Below, one piece after another: positions 10,400-20,350 of a stretch of DNA of 64,000 nt. The notes beneath the pieces were generated by a model that saw only the letters and a program-made list of their open reading frames with translations, had not been told where the DNA came from and made no database searches. Source of the stretch: Gnetum montanum (Eukaryota > Streptophyta > Gnetopsida > Gnetales > Gnetaceae); NCBI GenBank assembly GCA_015680685.1, contig MNCI01002748.1:129854-193853 (forward strand). Direction: 5' to 3'. Every line of letters begins with the position of its first letter. Position 1 is the first letter of the stretch. Position numbers and translations under genes: made by a program.

Positions 10400-10614
10400 C
10401 TTAATAATTTTGGTCTAATGTATCCATACAACATCATCAGCAGTTTGATCTTTCCAATGGATCAAGTACTCATGCCTCTTCACTCCACCAATAGTAGAAG
10501 CTTCACTCTTCTTAAGTATAATTATCTTTCTCTCTTGTAAAGGGTTAGACTTATTAATAGCCTTCTTCAACTTATTGATGTTTCCATGTATGATTTCATC
10601 ATCTACCAGCACAT
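10400..10614 (-). pseudogene. Integrase C-terminal tail with chromodomain, inverted copy
   Basis: The - strand frame reads LVDDEIIHGNINKLKKAINK and later VKRHEYLIHWKDQTADDVVW, the C-terminal tail and chromodomain of a chromovirus integrase, a domain that in this family directs insertion to particular chromatin. In A1's + strand copy the codons for E and W of EYLIHWK are TAG stops, so this inverted copy is the better preserved one. The LTR follows at once on the - strand, as in an intact element. To the right, at about 10615, the sequence flips to + strand pol. Confidence 0.7.
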
Positions 10615-10619
10615 GGTAA

Positions 10620-11600
10620 TGCGAAATATCTACTATAATTCTAATAATGCTGCAAAAATTGATGAAGAAAGGAATGTGTGGAGTGTAGCTAAACTAGATG
10701 GAATGCATGTGTTGGTTTCTATGATAGCTAAGTAAGTGAGGTAGCAAAACTTACTTAATGTTTTCTAAATTCTACTTAGGAAGAAAAAATATATTAGGAA
10801 ACATGATGAGGCTGATTTTGATTTTTTGGTTGTATCAATTGTTACTTCTAATCATGATGTTGTGGAGGTATATCTTCTAGCAAGTATACTAGGCTTGAAG
10901 GAGAAATTTTCCAAGGTTTTTAATGGGGAATTAGATGGATTACAACCAATATGGAATGTTTAGTCTAAATTGAATTTATCCTTGATGCTACCATTCCAAA
11001 AAAGAGATCATACTAGATGGTATTAAATCAGTAGGCTGAATTGCAAAGATAAGTAGAGGAGTTACTTGTGAATGGCTTAGTGAGGGAGTCAATTTCTCCT
11101 TGTGTAGTTTAAAAAGTGCTTATGCTAAAGAAGAACAGTGAAGAATAGAGAATGTACAATGATTCTAGGGTTATGAAGAGGATAACAGTAAGGTATAGGC
11201 TTTCTATTCTAAGAATGAATGATATTCTTGATGTCATTACCAATGCAAAGGTTTTTAGCAAAATTGATTTAAAGCTTGGTTACCATTAAATTTGGATTAG
11301 GCTTAGTGATTAGTGGAAGACAAATTTTAAGATATCAGATGGATTTTTTGAGTGGTTGATAATGTCATTTGGGCTTACAAATACCCCTACTACATTCATG
11401 AGGTTGATGCATGATGTCCTCAAAGATTTGATTAGTAAGTATTTTATTATCTTCTTTAATGATATTTTGTTGTACAAATTTAATGATGAGAACTTGAATT
11501 ACTTGAGGATAATGTATCTTAAGTTATAGGAGGCACATTTGGTGATCAATGTGAAGAAGAGTTACTTCTTTAAGAAGGAGATCACATATTTGTAACATGT
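10620..11600 (+). pseudogene. A1 reverse transcriptase, degenerate
   Basis: An upstream post-protease linker (NVWSV.KLDGMH) leads to GLKEKFSKVFNGELDGL and then the RT. Seen motifs are LMLKK..EE.RMYNDSRVMK, AKVFSKIDLKLGYH, FEWLIMSFGLTNTPTTFMRL (about 11345-11410) and IIFFNDILLY (about 11448-11478). The last corresponds to the Y-x-DD catalytic box, with the first Asp read as Asn. In-frame stops replace expected Q and W codons. It would have copied the element RNA into DNA, but is dead here. Confidence 0.8.
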
Positions 11601-11699
11601 AATTTCTAAAAATTAAATTTGAATGAAACTACCAAGGTAAAGACTATTAGAGATTAGTGAACTCTTAAAAATGTTAGGGAGGTAAGATCGTTTATTGGT

Positions 11700-12330
11700 T
11701 TAACAAGTTTTTTCAAAAGGTTCATAGAAAATTTTAGTAATATTTCATGACTTATGTTTTATTTTCTTAAGAAGAATCAAGATTTTAGGTCAGGTGAGGA
11801 GACCCAAAGGAGCTTTGACTTATTGAAGGAAAAAATATCTAGTAAATTGTTAGTTGTAATACCAAATTTCCATAAGCTTTTTCAAGTAGAGATGAATACA
11901 AGTGGACATGCCATTGGAGGGGCACTTTCACAAGAAGGAAGATCTATTGATTTCTTTTTGGAAAGGTTAAATGAGTCAAGGTAGAAATATAGTATGCATG
12001 AGAAGGATTTGTATGCTATTCTTCAAATAATCAAGCATAAAAAACATTATTTGTTGCCCAAGTAGTTCACTTTGATGATTGACCACAAAGCACTTTAATA
12101 TCCTAATTCACAAAAGAGATTGAATGCTAAACACATGAAGTGGATGATACAATTATTGGCATTCAATTTTGTGCTCAAGCACAAAAGTGAAAAAGCTAAT
12201 GTAGTGATATATGTATTTCCTCAGTTGCATGTGGTGAATTTCAACATGCCTTATGTGGAAGGTATGAGTGGTTTTGTTAGTTTGTATGAACATGATTCAA
12301 AATTTGAATAGGCTTGGAGAAGTCTCAAAG
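11700..12330 (+). pseudogene. A1 RNase H, degenerate
   Basis: The frame reads FFLKKNQDF, FDLLKEKISS, then FQVEMNTSGHAIGGALSQEGR (about 11880-11940), the start of a Ty3-type RNase H in which the catalytic Asp of D-A-S-G is now Asn. MHEKDLYAILQIIKHKKHYL and the KHMKWMIQLLAFNF..HKSEKAN segment follow to about 12230. Isolated stops break the frame. The same region is present in A2 at 56340-56900. Confidence 0.75.
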
Positions 12331-12429
12331 AATCATTATTTGGTGGGATAGACCAATGGAGAATATATCATATTTAAAATAAATTGTTATTTAAGAATGG
12401 GCAGGTTTATATTTCCAATTGTAATTTAA

Positions 12430-13735
12430 AAAAAATTGGTTGAAAAACATTGTAGTGGAATGGTAGGTCACATGGGCAAAGATAAGTCATTGGAACTAGT
12501 GAGTAGGTACTATTTTTGGACTAGAAAAACCTCCAAAGTGTTGAAATTTATGAAGAAGTGTTTGACATATCATGAATTCAAGGGAGGTAAAGGAGTTTAT
12601 GGACATTATATGCATTTTCCAATCCCCAAGGGTCCTTAAGAAAGTGTGTCAATGGACTTTGTATGTGGGATTCTGAAGACCAAAAGTGGGCACAATGCTA
12701 TCTTTATGTTAGTGAACATATTCTTCAAGATGGAACACTTTATTGATGTAAAAAGATAAGTGATGCATCTCATGTTGTAAATTTGTTTGTCTAGAATGGG
12801 ATTCCTTTGAATAGTATTGGTGATAGAAACTTCAAGTTTACTAGTCATTTTTTAATGTACCTTTGGAAAATTTTAGGAACAAAGTTGAACTTTTCTAGTG
12901 CATATCATCCATAGTCTAATGGCCAAACTAAAATGATCAATAAATCTTTGTTAAATATTTTTATATGTTTATGTGAAGGAAATCCTAATTAGCAAGAGAA
13001 TTTGTTATATCATGCTGATTTTTCCTACACTAATGTTTTTTGTGTTGCTATTGGGAATAGTCCATTTAAGGTTAAGTATGGCTTTTATTCAAAATGGTGG
13101 CTAATATTAAGAGCTTTGTTCAAGAAACTCAATTTAGTGTATATTTTAAGCAATAGATGAAGGCTCTTCATGCTCAAGTGAAGGCTCTTCATGCTCAAGT
13201 GAAGGCAAACCTTAGGAAGAAGGCTGAAGAAATAGTCATTAAGAGGAAGCACAAATTTACTATTGGTATCCTTGTTTTGGCTCACTTAATGAAGAATAAG
13301 TTTATAAGTGTCTATTTTTTAAAATTGAAAGTAAAGAGGATGGGTCCTTTCAAGATAAATGCCAAAATTAATGACAATGCTTTTGAAATGGACTTACCAA
13401 GAAATGTGGATATGTCTTTTGTTTTTAATATTATAAATCTTGTGCATTACCATGGACTGGTAGATGATGAAATCTTATAGGGAAACATTGATAAGTTGAA
13501 TAGGGCTATTAATAAGTCCAAGCCTTCACAAGAGAGGAAGGTAATCGTACTGAAGAAGATAAAAGCTTTCAATACTTGTGGAGTGAGGAGGCATTAGTAC
13601 TTGATCCATTAGAAGGATCAAACTATTGATGATGTTATATGGATCTATAAGACCAAAATTTTTGAGTATGGGATCACTTCTATGCCTATTTCCTTGTTTA
13701 CTTAAGTTCACTTTTTTGAAGGATGCAAGAGTTGA
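12430..13735 (+). pseudogene. A1 integrase with C-terminal chromodomain, degenerate
   Basis: The N-terminal zinc-binding region reads KHCSGMVGHMGKDKSLELV and KKCLTYHEFKG, with the second Cys of the C-x2-C pair changed to Tyr. The catalytic core begins MDFVCGILKTKSGHNAIFML (about 12650-12710) and includes a GDRNFKFTSHF segment near 12825. The C-terminal GPF-x-I-x-x-x-I-N-D-N-A-F-E-M-D-L-P segment is at about 13340-13400. A chromodomain, RRH.YLIH.KDQTIDDVIWI, at about 13580-13650 ends the protein just before the LTR at 13736. Many frameshifts and stops are present. Confidence 0.75.
13157..13204 (+). repeat. 21-bp tandem duplication in A1 integrase
   Basis: The 21-base unit aaggctcttcatgctcaagt-g occurs twice in a row, encoding KALHAQV twice. 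The matching place in A2 (about 57678) has a single copy, so the duplication arose in A1 or its recent ancestor. Confidence 0.85.
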
Positions 13736-14010
13736 TGTAGGAAGACCTCTTTTAGATGCCTATTTATCTTTGAAGGTAGAAGAATGAAGGCTTCAAGTAG
13801 TTTGGGAGATGTCTTGGTCCTTTGTAGATGTCTAACCTAAGAGTTGAGATGTTACAAAAGATGTCTTGTTGACCTAAAATATGTCTTGGCCTAGAGCTGA
13901 GATGTTAGAGGAGATGTCTTCCTAGTAGTGTAGGAATCTTGCTAGAAAGCTAGGTTGATAGAGGAGACATCTTTGCAATAGTGGAGATGTCCCTACACCA
14001 ATAAGAACAT
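13736..14010 (+). repeat. A1 3' LTR, truncated
   Basis: It begins TGTAGGAAGACCTCTTTTAG, like the inverted A LTRs, and follows them through a stretch rich in gatgtct and gagatgt up to about 14010. Similarity is then lost, so only the first 275 bases or so of the LTR remain. Confidence 0.55.
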
Positions 14011-15510
14011 GCATAGAGACCTCTAGTATTTGCTGGGCATGGAGCATTCACTACTTAACCTAGTGGAGCAGGAAAGAGGGCCTAGGGCCAGGTGTATGCT
14101 TTGATAGATTAGTAGTTGAATATATAGCCTAATAAGGTTATAAAGATAGAAGGTACAATCTTCTACCTTCTTGTATTTATTTTATCTAATTATCACGGTA
14201 GTCATACATCTACAGATCCTAGTATTGTATTCTAATTAGCTCTTCCATATCATGTACTTTATCCTAGATTACCATTATTCACTACTAGAGCTCATGAGAC
14301 CCTAGTGAATTAGATTTATAAAGATGTGTTAGTGTAGTTGTAGGAGATATAGTAGGCTATTGATTTGTATGTGAAGGATCTAGGGGATTATGATGTTTTC
14401 TTATAGAATGATAGGCAAATAAAGCTTCAAAATACTACTATTAGTGTGTTATGCAAGCTTTTACTTTGATTTTACACTTTAGAAAATAAGGCTTTATTTA
14501 AATTTATTATGTAGCAGAGAAAGAAAAGAACATTAAATATAAATTATTTTTTTTAGAATCACTTAGTAGATGTACTAGCTTTTGTCCCAATTCTTTTATT
14601 TTCTTCATTATTATTAATGGGAATTGACTCTTCATTGTTCCCTAACATGATCTTTATGTTTTTTCATAATTATCAAGGCCATACCATGATGTAACACTTT
14701 GGAGAAATTGTGATTAAAGTGTGCATATGAATTCTTACTCATTCATTGTCTCTCATTCAAGCAATCTAAATGCCTATTTCTTAGCTATTATCAACATTAT
14801 TAGCATTTATTTTCAACTCCTTTCAATCTTCATCAATCATTAACAACTTCAACACTTGTTTATCCATCCATTCATTTGCAAAGTAAATAATTTTGATTAA
14901 TTATATCATCTTCTATAATCATTATTTAAAATTTTTAGGTAATAGAATATTAGTAATATTTAATTGATTAAATTGCTAGTATATAATTCAAAATTGATTA
15001 TATCTATTCAAGTCATTATTACAGTATGTGAAACTATTTGTTACGACACTTGGAATCCAAGCCTTGATTAGTTTTAATTTTAAAATCACTAAAATTCAAG
15101 TTGTATTACTTACCATAACCTAACCATGACTTGAGGTTTTCACCACTCATGGGGAATAATACATCAAGAATTCAATAACTATAACTTAACAATGGCCATG
15201 GTTGATCACCAAGACTCATAGTTTCATGAAAATTTTAAGATAGATTTACCATGACTGATGGCTTACTTGTGAGAAAATAATGGCATTATCAGCTTAATTA
15301 TTTTCTCAATTTCAAATGATTATAACCCATGGTTTTCCCATGGTATCTCCGCCATGACTTATGCTACAATACCATGACTCCTAGTATTCTAAAATATCTT
15401 ACTGCAACTTATAGTCATCCAAATTTACAAAATTTATCAATTTTAAAGATTAGATTGGAAAAATATTTAATTTCTCAACTATAGCCATTGTCATTCTCAT
15501 CAATATTAAC
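14011..15510. other. AT-rich region, no gene recognised
   Basis: No domain or transposon relic could be identified. The right-hand part (15100-15400) repeats accatgac/catggt motifs loosely. The last few hundred bases should be the 5' LTR of Copia relic G, because a primer binding site follows at 15511, but no second LTR was found to define it. Confidence 0.3.
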
Positions 15511-15523
15511 TGGTATAAGAGCC
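15511..15523 (+). promoter_or_regulatory. Copia primer binding site (initiator-tRNA-Met type)
   Basis: The 13 bases tggtataagagcc match the plant initiator methionine tRNA 3' end in all but one position. The neighbouring frame from 15549 (MNTKDIPKY..ILNGSQDF) fits the beginning of a Copia Gag. Confidence 0.6.
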
Positions 15524-15585
15524 TAGATAGCCTAACATCTATGTTATCATGAATACAAAAGACATACCAAAATACTCCATGATAC

Positions 15586-15606
15586 TTAATGGATCTCAAG
15601 ATTTCA
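15586..15606 (+). repeat. Left target-site duplication of the LINE (21 bp)
   Basis: The 21 bases starting ttaatggatctcaagatttc are repeated without change at 17156-17176. Joining the flanks through a single copy restores the Copia relic sequence. Confidence 0.95.
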
Positions 15607-15610
15607 TCTC

Positions 15611-16093
15611 ATGCATGACCCATCTGAAGTCATTCAATGTTGCAATAAGTATTGGCACAAACAAGAGTCAGAAAAATTTTGGATCCCTCTCTTCCAACTT
15701 ATTTGGAAACTTTCGACCCTCCCCAAAATTAAGCAGTTCCTTTGGTGTCTTCTTCACCATGGTCTACCTATTGGAAAACATCTAGAATATCTAGGGATTC
15801 CTAATCCCAATTGCCCTCTATGTGGTGGACAGGATGACTTTGTCCATGTATTTTGGCAATGTCCCTTTGCTCAACATGTGTGGCAGTGGGCTTCTGAAGC
15901 TTTTCCATCATATAAGCTATCTCAAGAGGATGTCATATTCGGATTCTTGAACATTACTTCTACTAATCTTAATTTTTTGTGGAAAGTTATTAGGCCTACT
16001 ATTTTATATTATATTTGGAAGCGAAGATGCAATGTTCTATTTCAAAAGACAGAGTATTCTAACAAATGTTTGCTTACCAGGTTGGAGAAGTTG
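15611..16093 (+). pseudogene. LINE ORF2 C-terminal region, first copy, interrupted by the gap
   Basis: The frame reads PKIKQFLWCLLHHGLPIGK, then CPLCGGQDDFVHVFWQCPF and WKVIRPTILYYIWKRRCNVLF, the pattern of the zinc-binding domain (C-x2-C ... H-x4-C) found after reverse transcriptase in plant L1-like elements. It runs open into the N stretch, so its end is unknown. No RT core motifs lie upstream; the insertion is truncated before this domain. Confidence 0.8.
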
Positions 16094-16315
16094 NNNNNNN
16101 NNNNNNNNNNNNNNNNNNNNNNNNNNNNNNNNNNNNNNNNNNNNNNNNNNNNNNNNNNNNNNNNNNNNNNNNNNNNNNNNNNNNNNNNNNNNNNNNNNNN
16201 NNNNNNNNNNNNNNNNNNNNNNNNNNNNNNNNNNNNNNNNNNNNNNNNNNNNNNNNNNNNNNNNNNNNNNNNNNNNNNNNNNNNNNNNNNNNNNNNNNNN
16301 NNNNNNNNNNNNNNN
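16094..16315. other. Assembly gap (222 N)
   Basis: All bases are N. The sequence immediately right of it (from 16316) repeats the sequence that begins at 15701, and the left repeat copy breaks off at the gap edge. This pattern is common when contig ends that overlap, or represent two haplotypes, were not merged. Confidence 1.
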
Positions 16316-16832
16316 TATTTGGAAACTTCCGACCCTCCCCAAAATTAAGCAGTTCCTTTGGTGTCTTCTCCACCATGGTCTTCCTATCGGAAAACGTCTA
16401 GAATATCTTGGGATTCCTAATCCCACTTGCCCTCTATGTGGTGGACTAGATGACTTTGTCCATGTGTTTTGGCAATGTCCCTTTGCTCAACATGTGTGGC
16501 AGTGGACTTCTAAAGCTTTTCCATCCTACAAGCTATCTCAAGAGGATGCCATATTCGGATTCTTAAACATTACTTCTACTAATCTTAATTTTCTATGGAA
16601 AGTTATTAGGCCTACTATTTTATATTATATTTGGAAGCGAAGATGCAATGTTCTATTTCAAAAGACAGAGTATTCTAACAAATGTTTGCTTACCAGGTTG
16701 GAGAAGTTGCAAATCTTTCACCTCACCTATTTTCAACTCACATCTCAAGCATCCAAGTTCAATTTGGACAGTCATCAATTGGTTCATCTGCTGCAACTAT
16801 GGGAAAGACCTGTGTGTTCCAGTTACACTTAG
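16316..16832 (+). pseudogene. LINE ORF2 C-terminal region, second copy and natural end
   Basis: This copy repeats the 15701-16093 sequence with about 18 differences in 393 bases by my count, then continues past the point where the first copy meets the gap. It encodes the same zinc-binding domain (CPLCGGLDDFVHVFWQCPF) and a further tail ending at the stop at 16830. Most differences are silent or conservative, so the domain was recently under selection in the source element. Confidence 0.75.
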
Positions 16833-17155
16833 CATCAGTAATCTCTACAAGGAAGTTTTCCCTTTTTATTATGTGGAGTCACCATTGGAATTCTCTCTAT
16901 CCTTAATTGAGAGCTCTTTGCCTCATCTAATTCTATGTCAATCTATTTTGTAACAAGCCAGTCTGTGCGAACATTTGGTTGTGCCCCAACTTGGGTTTCC
17001 TCCTCTAATACTCATTTATTTCTAAGGTGTTTCCCAAGTGTCATTCACGATGCTCTCAATTTTCCCTTTCCTTTAACCCTATGACTTATTCAAGTTGTTG
17101 TAATTGATGCACCTTTAATTTCAATAAAACTTCTTTTCGGGTCCGACACCCCCCC

Positions 17156-17176
17156 TTAATGGATCTCAAGATTTCA
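17156..17176 (+). repeat. Right target-site duplication of the LINE (21 bp)
   Basis: This is an exact copy of 15586-15606. The Copia relic resumes directly after it with acctataaataag. Confidence 0.95.
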
Positions 17177-18420
17177 ACCTATAAATAAGACTCATGTAAG
17201 GTCTTCTCAAGTGCAATGATTACTAGGACATTATTTAAATGGTTTTGAATTTATTCATGATTTCAAAGATACGATAATGATACAAATAAGAGAACACATA
17301 AATAAAAAAAAAGAAAAATAATCTGGTTGCAACCATGATTCTTACATGTATATTAGATATCATATCTTCAAGACTAATCCTTCATCAAACACCCAAGGAA
17401 ATGTGAAACATTTTTTAATTAGTATAGAAAGGAAATATAGTAAATAGACAACTCCAAGAATTAATGTTTAAATAAAAATCTAAGTCTCTAGAAATCAAGC
17501 CAAATGAAGACATAGAAATTTTTTTTCCAAAAATGTATGTGAGTTAGAGAAGAATAGATGAATTCAGATGCACTCATACACCAAGGCAGATCGTTGAAAA
17601 AAAATCATCCAAGAAATATTTAGAGATTTGACTTGAAAATACCATAGATAAGATTATACTCTTAAAGTATTTAAACATGTTAAGTGTAAATCAATTGATG
17701 GCCCAAATTAGAATACGATAGTCCATGAAAGCGAACAGAAATAATGTAATTGAAGATCAATTGTATGTGTTAACCCAAAGAGAAGGAAGATTTAGAGGAT
17801 GAGGTAAATTCAATTAAAACAATTCCAAAAATCAGAATAATCAAAAAAATGAAGTCAAATTTGAAAGACAAGATAATGGTGATAAGTCTAGAACAACTAG
17901 AGGAAGAGGATATACAAGAGGTTGATGGAACACCGATGAAAGAACCAATTTAACTAATTCTTCTATTTCTTTTTAAAGATTTTGTAAGAGAAAAGGACAT
18001 CTCATTGATGCATACTAGGAAAGAATTGAATTTGAATCTCTAAAGTTGAAGCAAAACAACAAAAGAAGAACCTCTCACAACTAAGCAAGAATCAAATCAA
18101 CTCTTTAAATCATGACACCCTTTAAATCAACTCTTTTCAATTATAAGCAAAATAACAAACTTGGAAACATCAAAGTTAGGAATGAAAACTTTTTTAATAG
18201 AAAGGGAATAGAAGATTGTATAGTTAGACTCTCCAACAACAATGTCATCATAATTGCTCAAGCTTTTTATGTTTCTAACATATCATAACCACTTCTTTTA
18301 GTAGGACAAATGACTAGAAGAGGTATTGATGTAAAATTCAAATATGATTTGTGTAGCATAGAAAAACTTGCTAGAGAAGAAGTAATAAGAGAAGAAGTAA
18401 TATGATTTGTGTAGCAACAG
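17177..18420 (+). pseudogene. Copia G Gag and protease remains
   Basis: A basic Gly/Arg/Asn-rich stretch (RTTRGRGYTRG at about 17890) precedes a zinc knuckle, FCKRKGHLIDAY (about 17979-18015), in which the last Cys is now Tyr. Further on come IIAQAFYVSNIS and LLLVGQMTRRGIDVKFKYD (about 18250-18350), the segment that follows the protease active site in Copia elements (normally V-L-Y-V-P ... L-L-S-V-G-Q-L). The protease active site itself is not visible. Confidence 0.6.
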
Positions 18421-19560
18421 AAGAATATGTTGCTTGGATTGTGATTACTTTGATTTAAAATGGAATTTCATTTTCAAAAACTCTTAAAGTGCAAGAGAAA
18501 TCATTAAAAGAATTCTTAAATTCTAAAAATGATACAGCTAAAAATAAAAACAAAAACAGAAAGAAACAAATATTGTGACTCAAATTACTCCAAAATATCA
18601 ATTTAAATTAATTCAAGATGAAGATTAAGCCAAATTTTGAAACATAAGATTGGATCATTCTTCCTACTCCAACATTGAAAAATTAGTAAGACTTAACAAG
18701 GCAATGATTGAAGATCAAGAAGATTCCCAAGGGCAAAGTGATGAGGTAAAGCCTCAAGCTTTTCATCTATATGTACCTCCAATACATATAGCCAACATGA
18801 TACTTTTATAGAGCTTAAGGATATCATAAAGTTGTTGCAATTATGAATGAACTAGAAACCTCTTACATTCATAGTATTTGTGAGATAGCAGAATAGGTAA
18901 TTGAACCACCTCTCATTAGCTGTATGGATATATTACTACGAGACTATACTTCCATCACAAAACTTTGGTGGAATATAGATACAACATAATAGTACCTCGA
19001 ACTTAGAGTGTATTAAATACAAAGCAATATGATTACTAATTAAATTATATTTTAGTTAATGTAACTCAATGTCTATTTTTTTAGAAAGAAAGAAATGTTG
19101 TGTTTTACTATATCAACATCATTCTAGCTTATGCCTACTTTTATACAACTAGAACGAAAACTTATAGGTTAAGTTAAATTAACATATCTTTTTGAGATTG
19201 AACAAATCATATGTATATTGTGAAAATGATTCAAACAAAGGATGTGCTAAAAAATTAAATTAAAAGGGGACAAAAAGAACAAAACACACAAGATTTACTT
19301 AATAAAATCTTTTAATATGAAGGGCAAGAAGATGAATTGGTGACTACAAGGTTTTTCCAACTCTCTAGGATTGCACCTAACAAAGTCATACCATGTTGGC
19401 TGTATCGAAACTTATGTTTATCATTTTCTTAAAATAGAAAATTGAAATTCTCAAAATATGGAAAAGTTTCAAAAAATAAAAAAGAAAGAAGAAGAAAAGA
19501 AAAAGGAACCATGTTGGATAGAGGGAGGAAAAACACCGGACAACTTCTTGTGAACCTAAC
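18421..19560. other. Decayed Copia remainder and flank
   Basis: Isolated phrases such as DHSSYSNIEKLVRLNKAMIE near 18655-18710 resemble the zinc-binding start of a Copia integrase, which begins with a conserved GH-S. Nothing else can be assigned. From about 19090 no transposon motif is seen. A T/C-rich run on the - strand at 19440-19510 makes a meaningless hydrophobic frame. Confidence 0.35.
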
Positions 19561-19582
19561 AATGTAGGCACATGATTTGGAA

Positions 19583-20350
19583 CTAAGGGGAAATGTGAAG
19601 CCGGGAACTAAGTCTTACTGATAAAGTACGACCCAGAGTTAGAACATAAAACATCCCATTTCCTTGTGTTTCAAGGGTTAGTAGCCTTAACATTCTATTC
19701 ATTCTATACCACGTGCTTTTTCCCACCACCGCGGTCCAGGTGGGGAGGCCACATTGTAAATGAGACACAAATCTTTCTTCAATATTTAAACTAAACAATG
19801 AGGGACTCACCAGATTCCAAGTCTTCTTCTTCTCCAGTAATTGAATGATTTACTTCGTTCATGCAGGAGCCAGAATTGGCATTCAAGTTGATCCATCCAT
19901 TATTCATTATCCATATACCGAACTCCAAGGAAGGCCAATTATCAGAAGAAGGCCGAGTGCGAGCTTGAGTTTCTGCTGTTTTACCTTGGCCTTCTGCCAA
20001 TGGTGATCTCCAGGACAAACGTTCCCATGCCATCTCATCTTTTCTTTACCCTTTCCCTTTTCCAGATGCATACATCCTTCAACACAAACCATGAACATCA
20101 AAAGCCTTGTCTGCGGCAAAAGCACAAAACATCATCAAACGGATGGAGCCCAAAATTAGCAAGACCTCCATCAAAATTGAGTATGCTGCAGCAGCAACGT
20201 TTTTAGAGGTGTTCAGGAGAAAAGAAAAACATGAGATAGCATAAACACGTTTGGCCTGAAGATTGCCTTTGACGGGAAGGTGAACACAGGACTTACACAC
20301 ATAAATTGTTGAACATAAAACGCGGAAAAACGTCAAAGCGTTTAAGGATT
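19583..20350 (-). other. Candidate remnant of a low-copy gene or long non-coding RNA
   Basis: On the - strand several splice-like sites occur in a plausible order: telo-box-like aaaccctaa at about 20349-20357, donor gtgtgtaagt near 20303, acceptor ttttgccgcag near 20116, donor aaggtaaaac near 19990 and donor ctggtgagtc near 19808. Open frames include 20033-19791 (80 codons, ending ITGEEEDLESGESLIV) and a frame through 19810-19583 (LPTWTAVVGKSTWYR and so on). I recognise no protein family. The stretch is richer in CpG and less biased in composition than its surroundings. It may be an exon region, a pseudogene or chance. Confidence 0.3.

Larger units (their letters stand above)
7990..14010 (+). 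mobile_element. Chromovirus relic A1 with an internal inverted LTR
   Basis: This Ty3/gypsy chromovirus-type relic reads on the + strand as Gag zinc knuckle, then an inverted block (LTR plus chromodomain on the - strand), then post-protease linker, RT, RNase H, integrase, chromodomain and the start of a 3' LTR at 13736. The protease region that should link Gag and RT is missing and its place is taken by the inverted block. Copy A2 (38100-57744) has the same order and the same two junctions. All frames are broken. A solo LTR is inserted at 8922-10195. Confidence 0.7.
15607..17155 (+). mobile_element. 5'-truncated LINE (L1-like) fragment
   Basis: The insertion is flanked by perfect 21-bp duplications, typical of target-primed reverse transcription. 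It codes only for the distal part of ORF2, with the zinc-binding domain that follows reverse transcriptase in plant LINEs (about 15700-15900 and again 16316-16510). The 3' untranslated region runs to 17155 and contains aataaaa at about 17123, but the element ends in gggtccgacaccccccc instead of a poly(A) tail. An assembly gap (16094-16315) and an internal repeat complicate it. Because the duplication is perfect, this insertion is probably among the youngest events here. Confidence 0.85.
15511..19085 (+). mobile_element. Copia-type relic G
   Basis: A primer binding site like that of many plant Copia elements, tggtataagagcc, stands at 15511-15523 and differs from the usual methionine-tRNA site tggtatcagagcc by one base. 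Gag and protease remains follow on the + strand, split by a LINE fragment at 15607-17155. No RT motifs could be recovered from 18400 to 19085. A possible 3' end is a purine run at about 19080 followed by tgttgtg. Boundaries are approximate. Confidence 0.5.

Noticed and set aside
16032-16426. Long frames running through the N stretch
   Set aside because: They are open only because N codons are not counted as stops.
19386-19571. Short membrane protein on the - strand
   Set aside because: The hydrophobic run comes from a polypyrimidine tract and has no other support.
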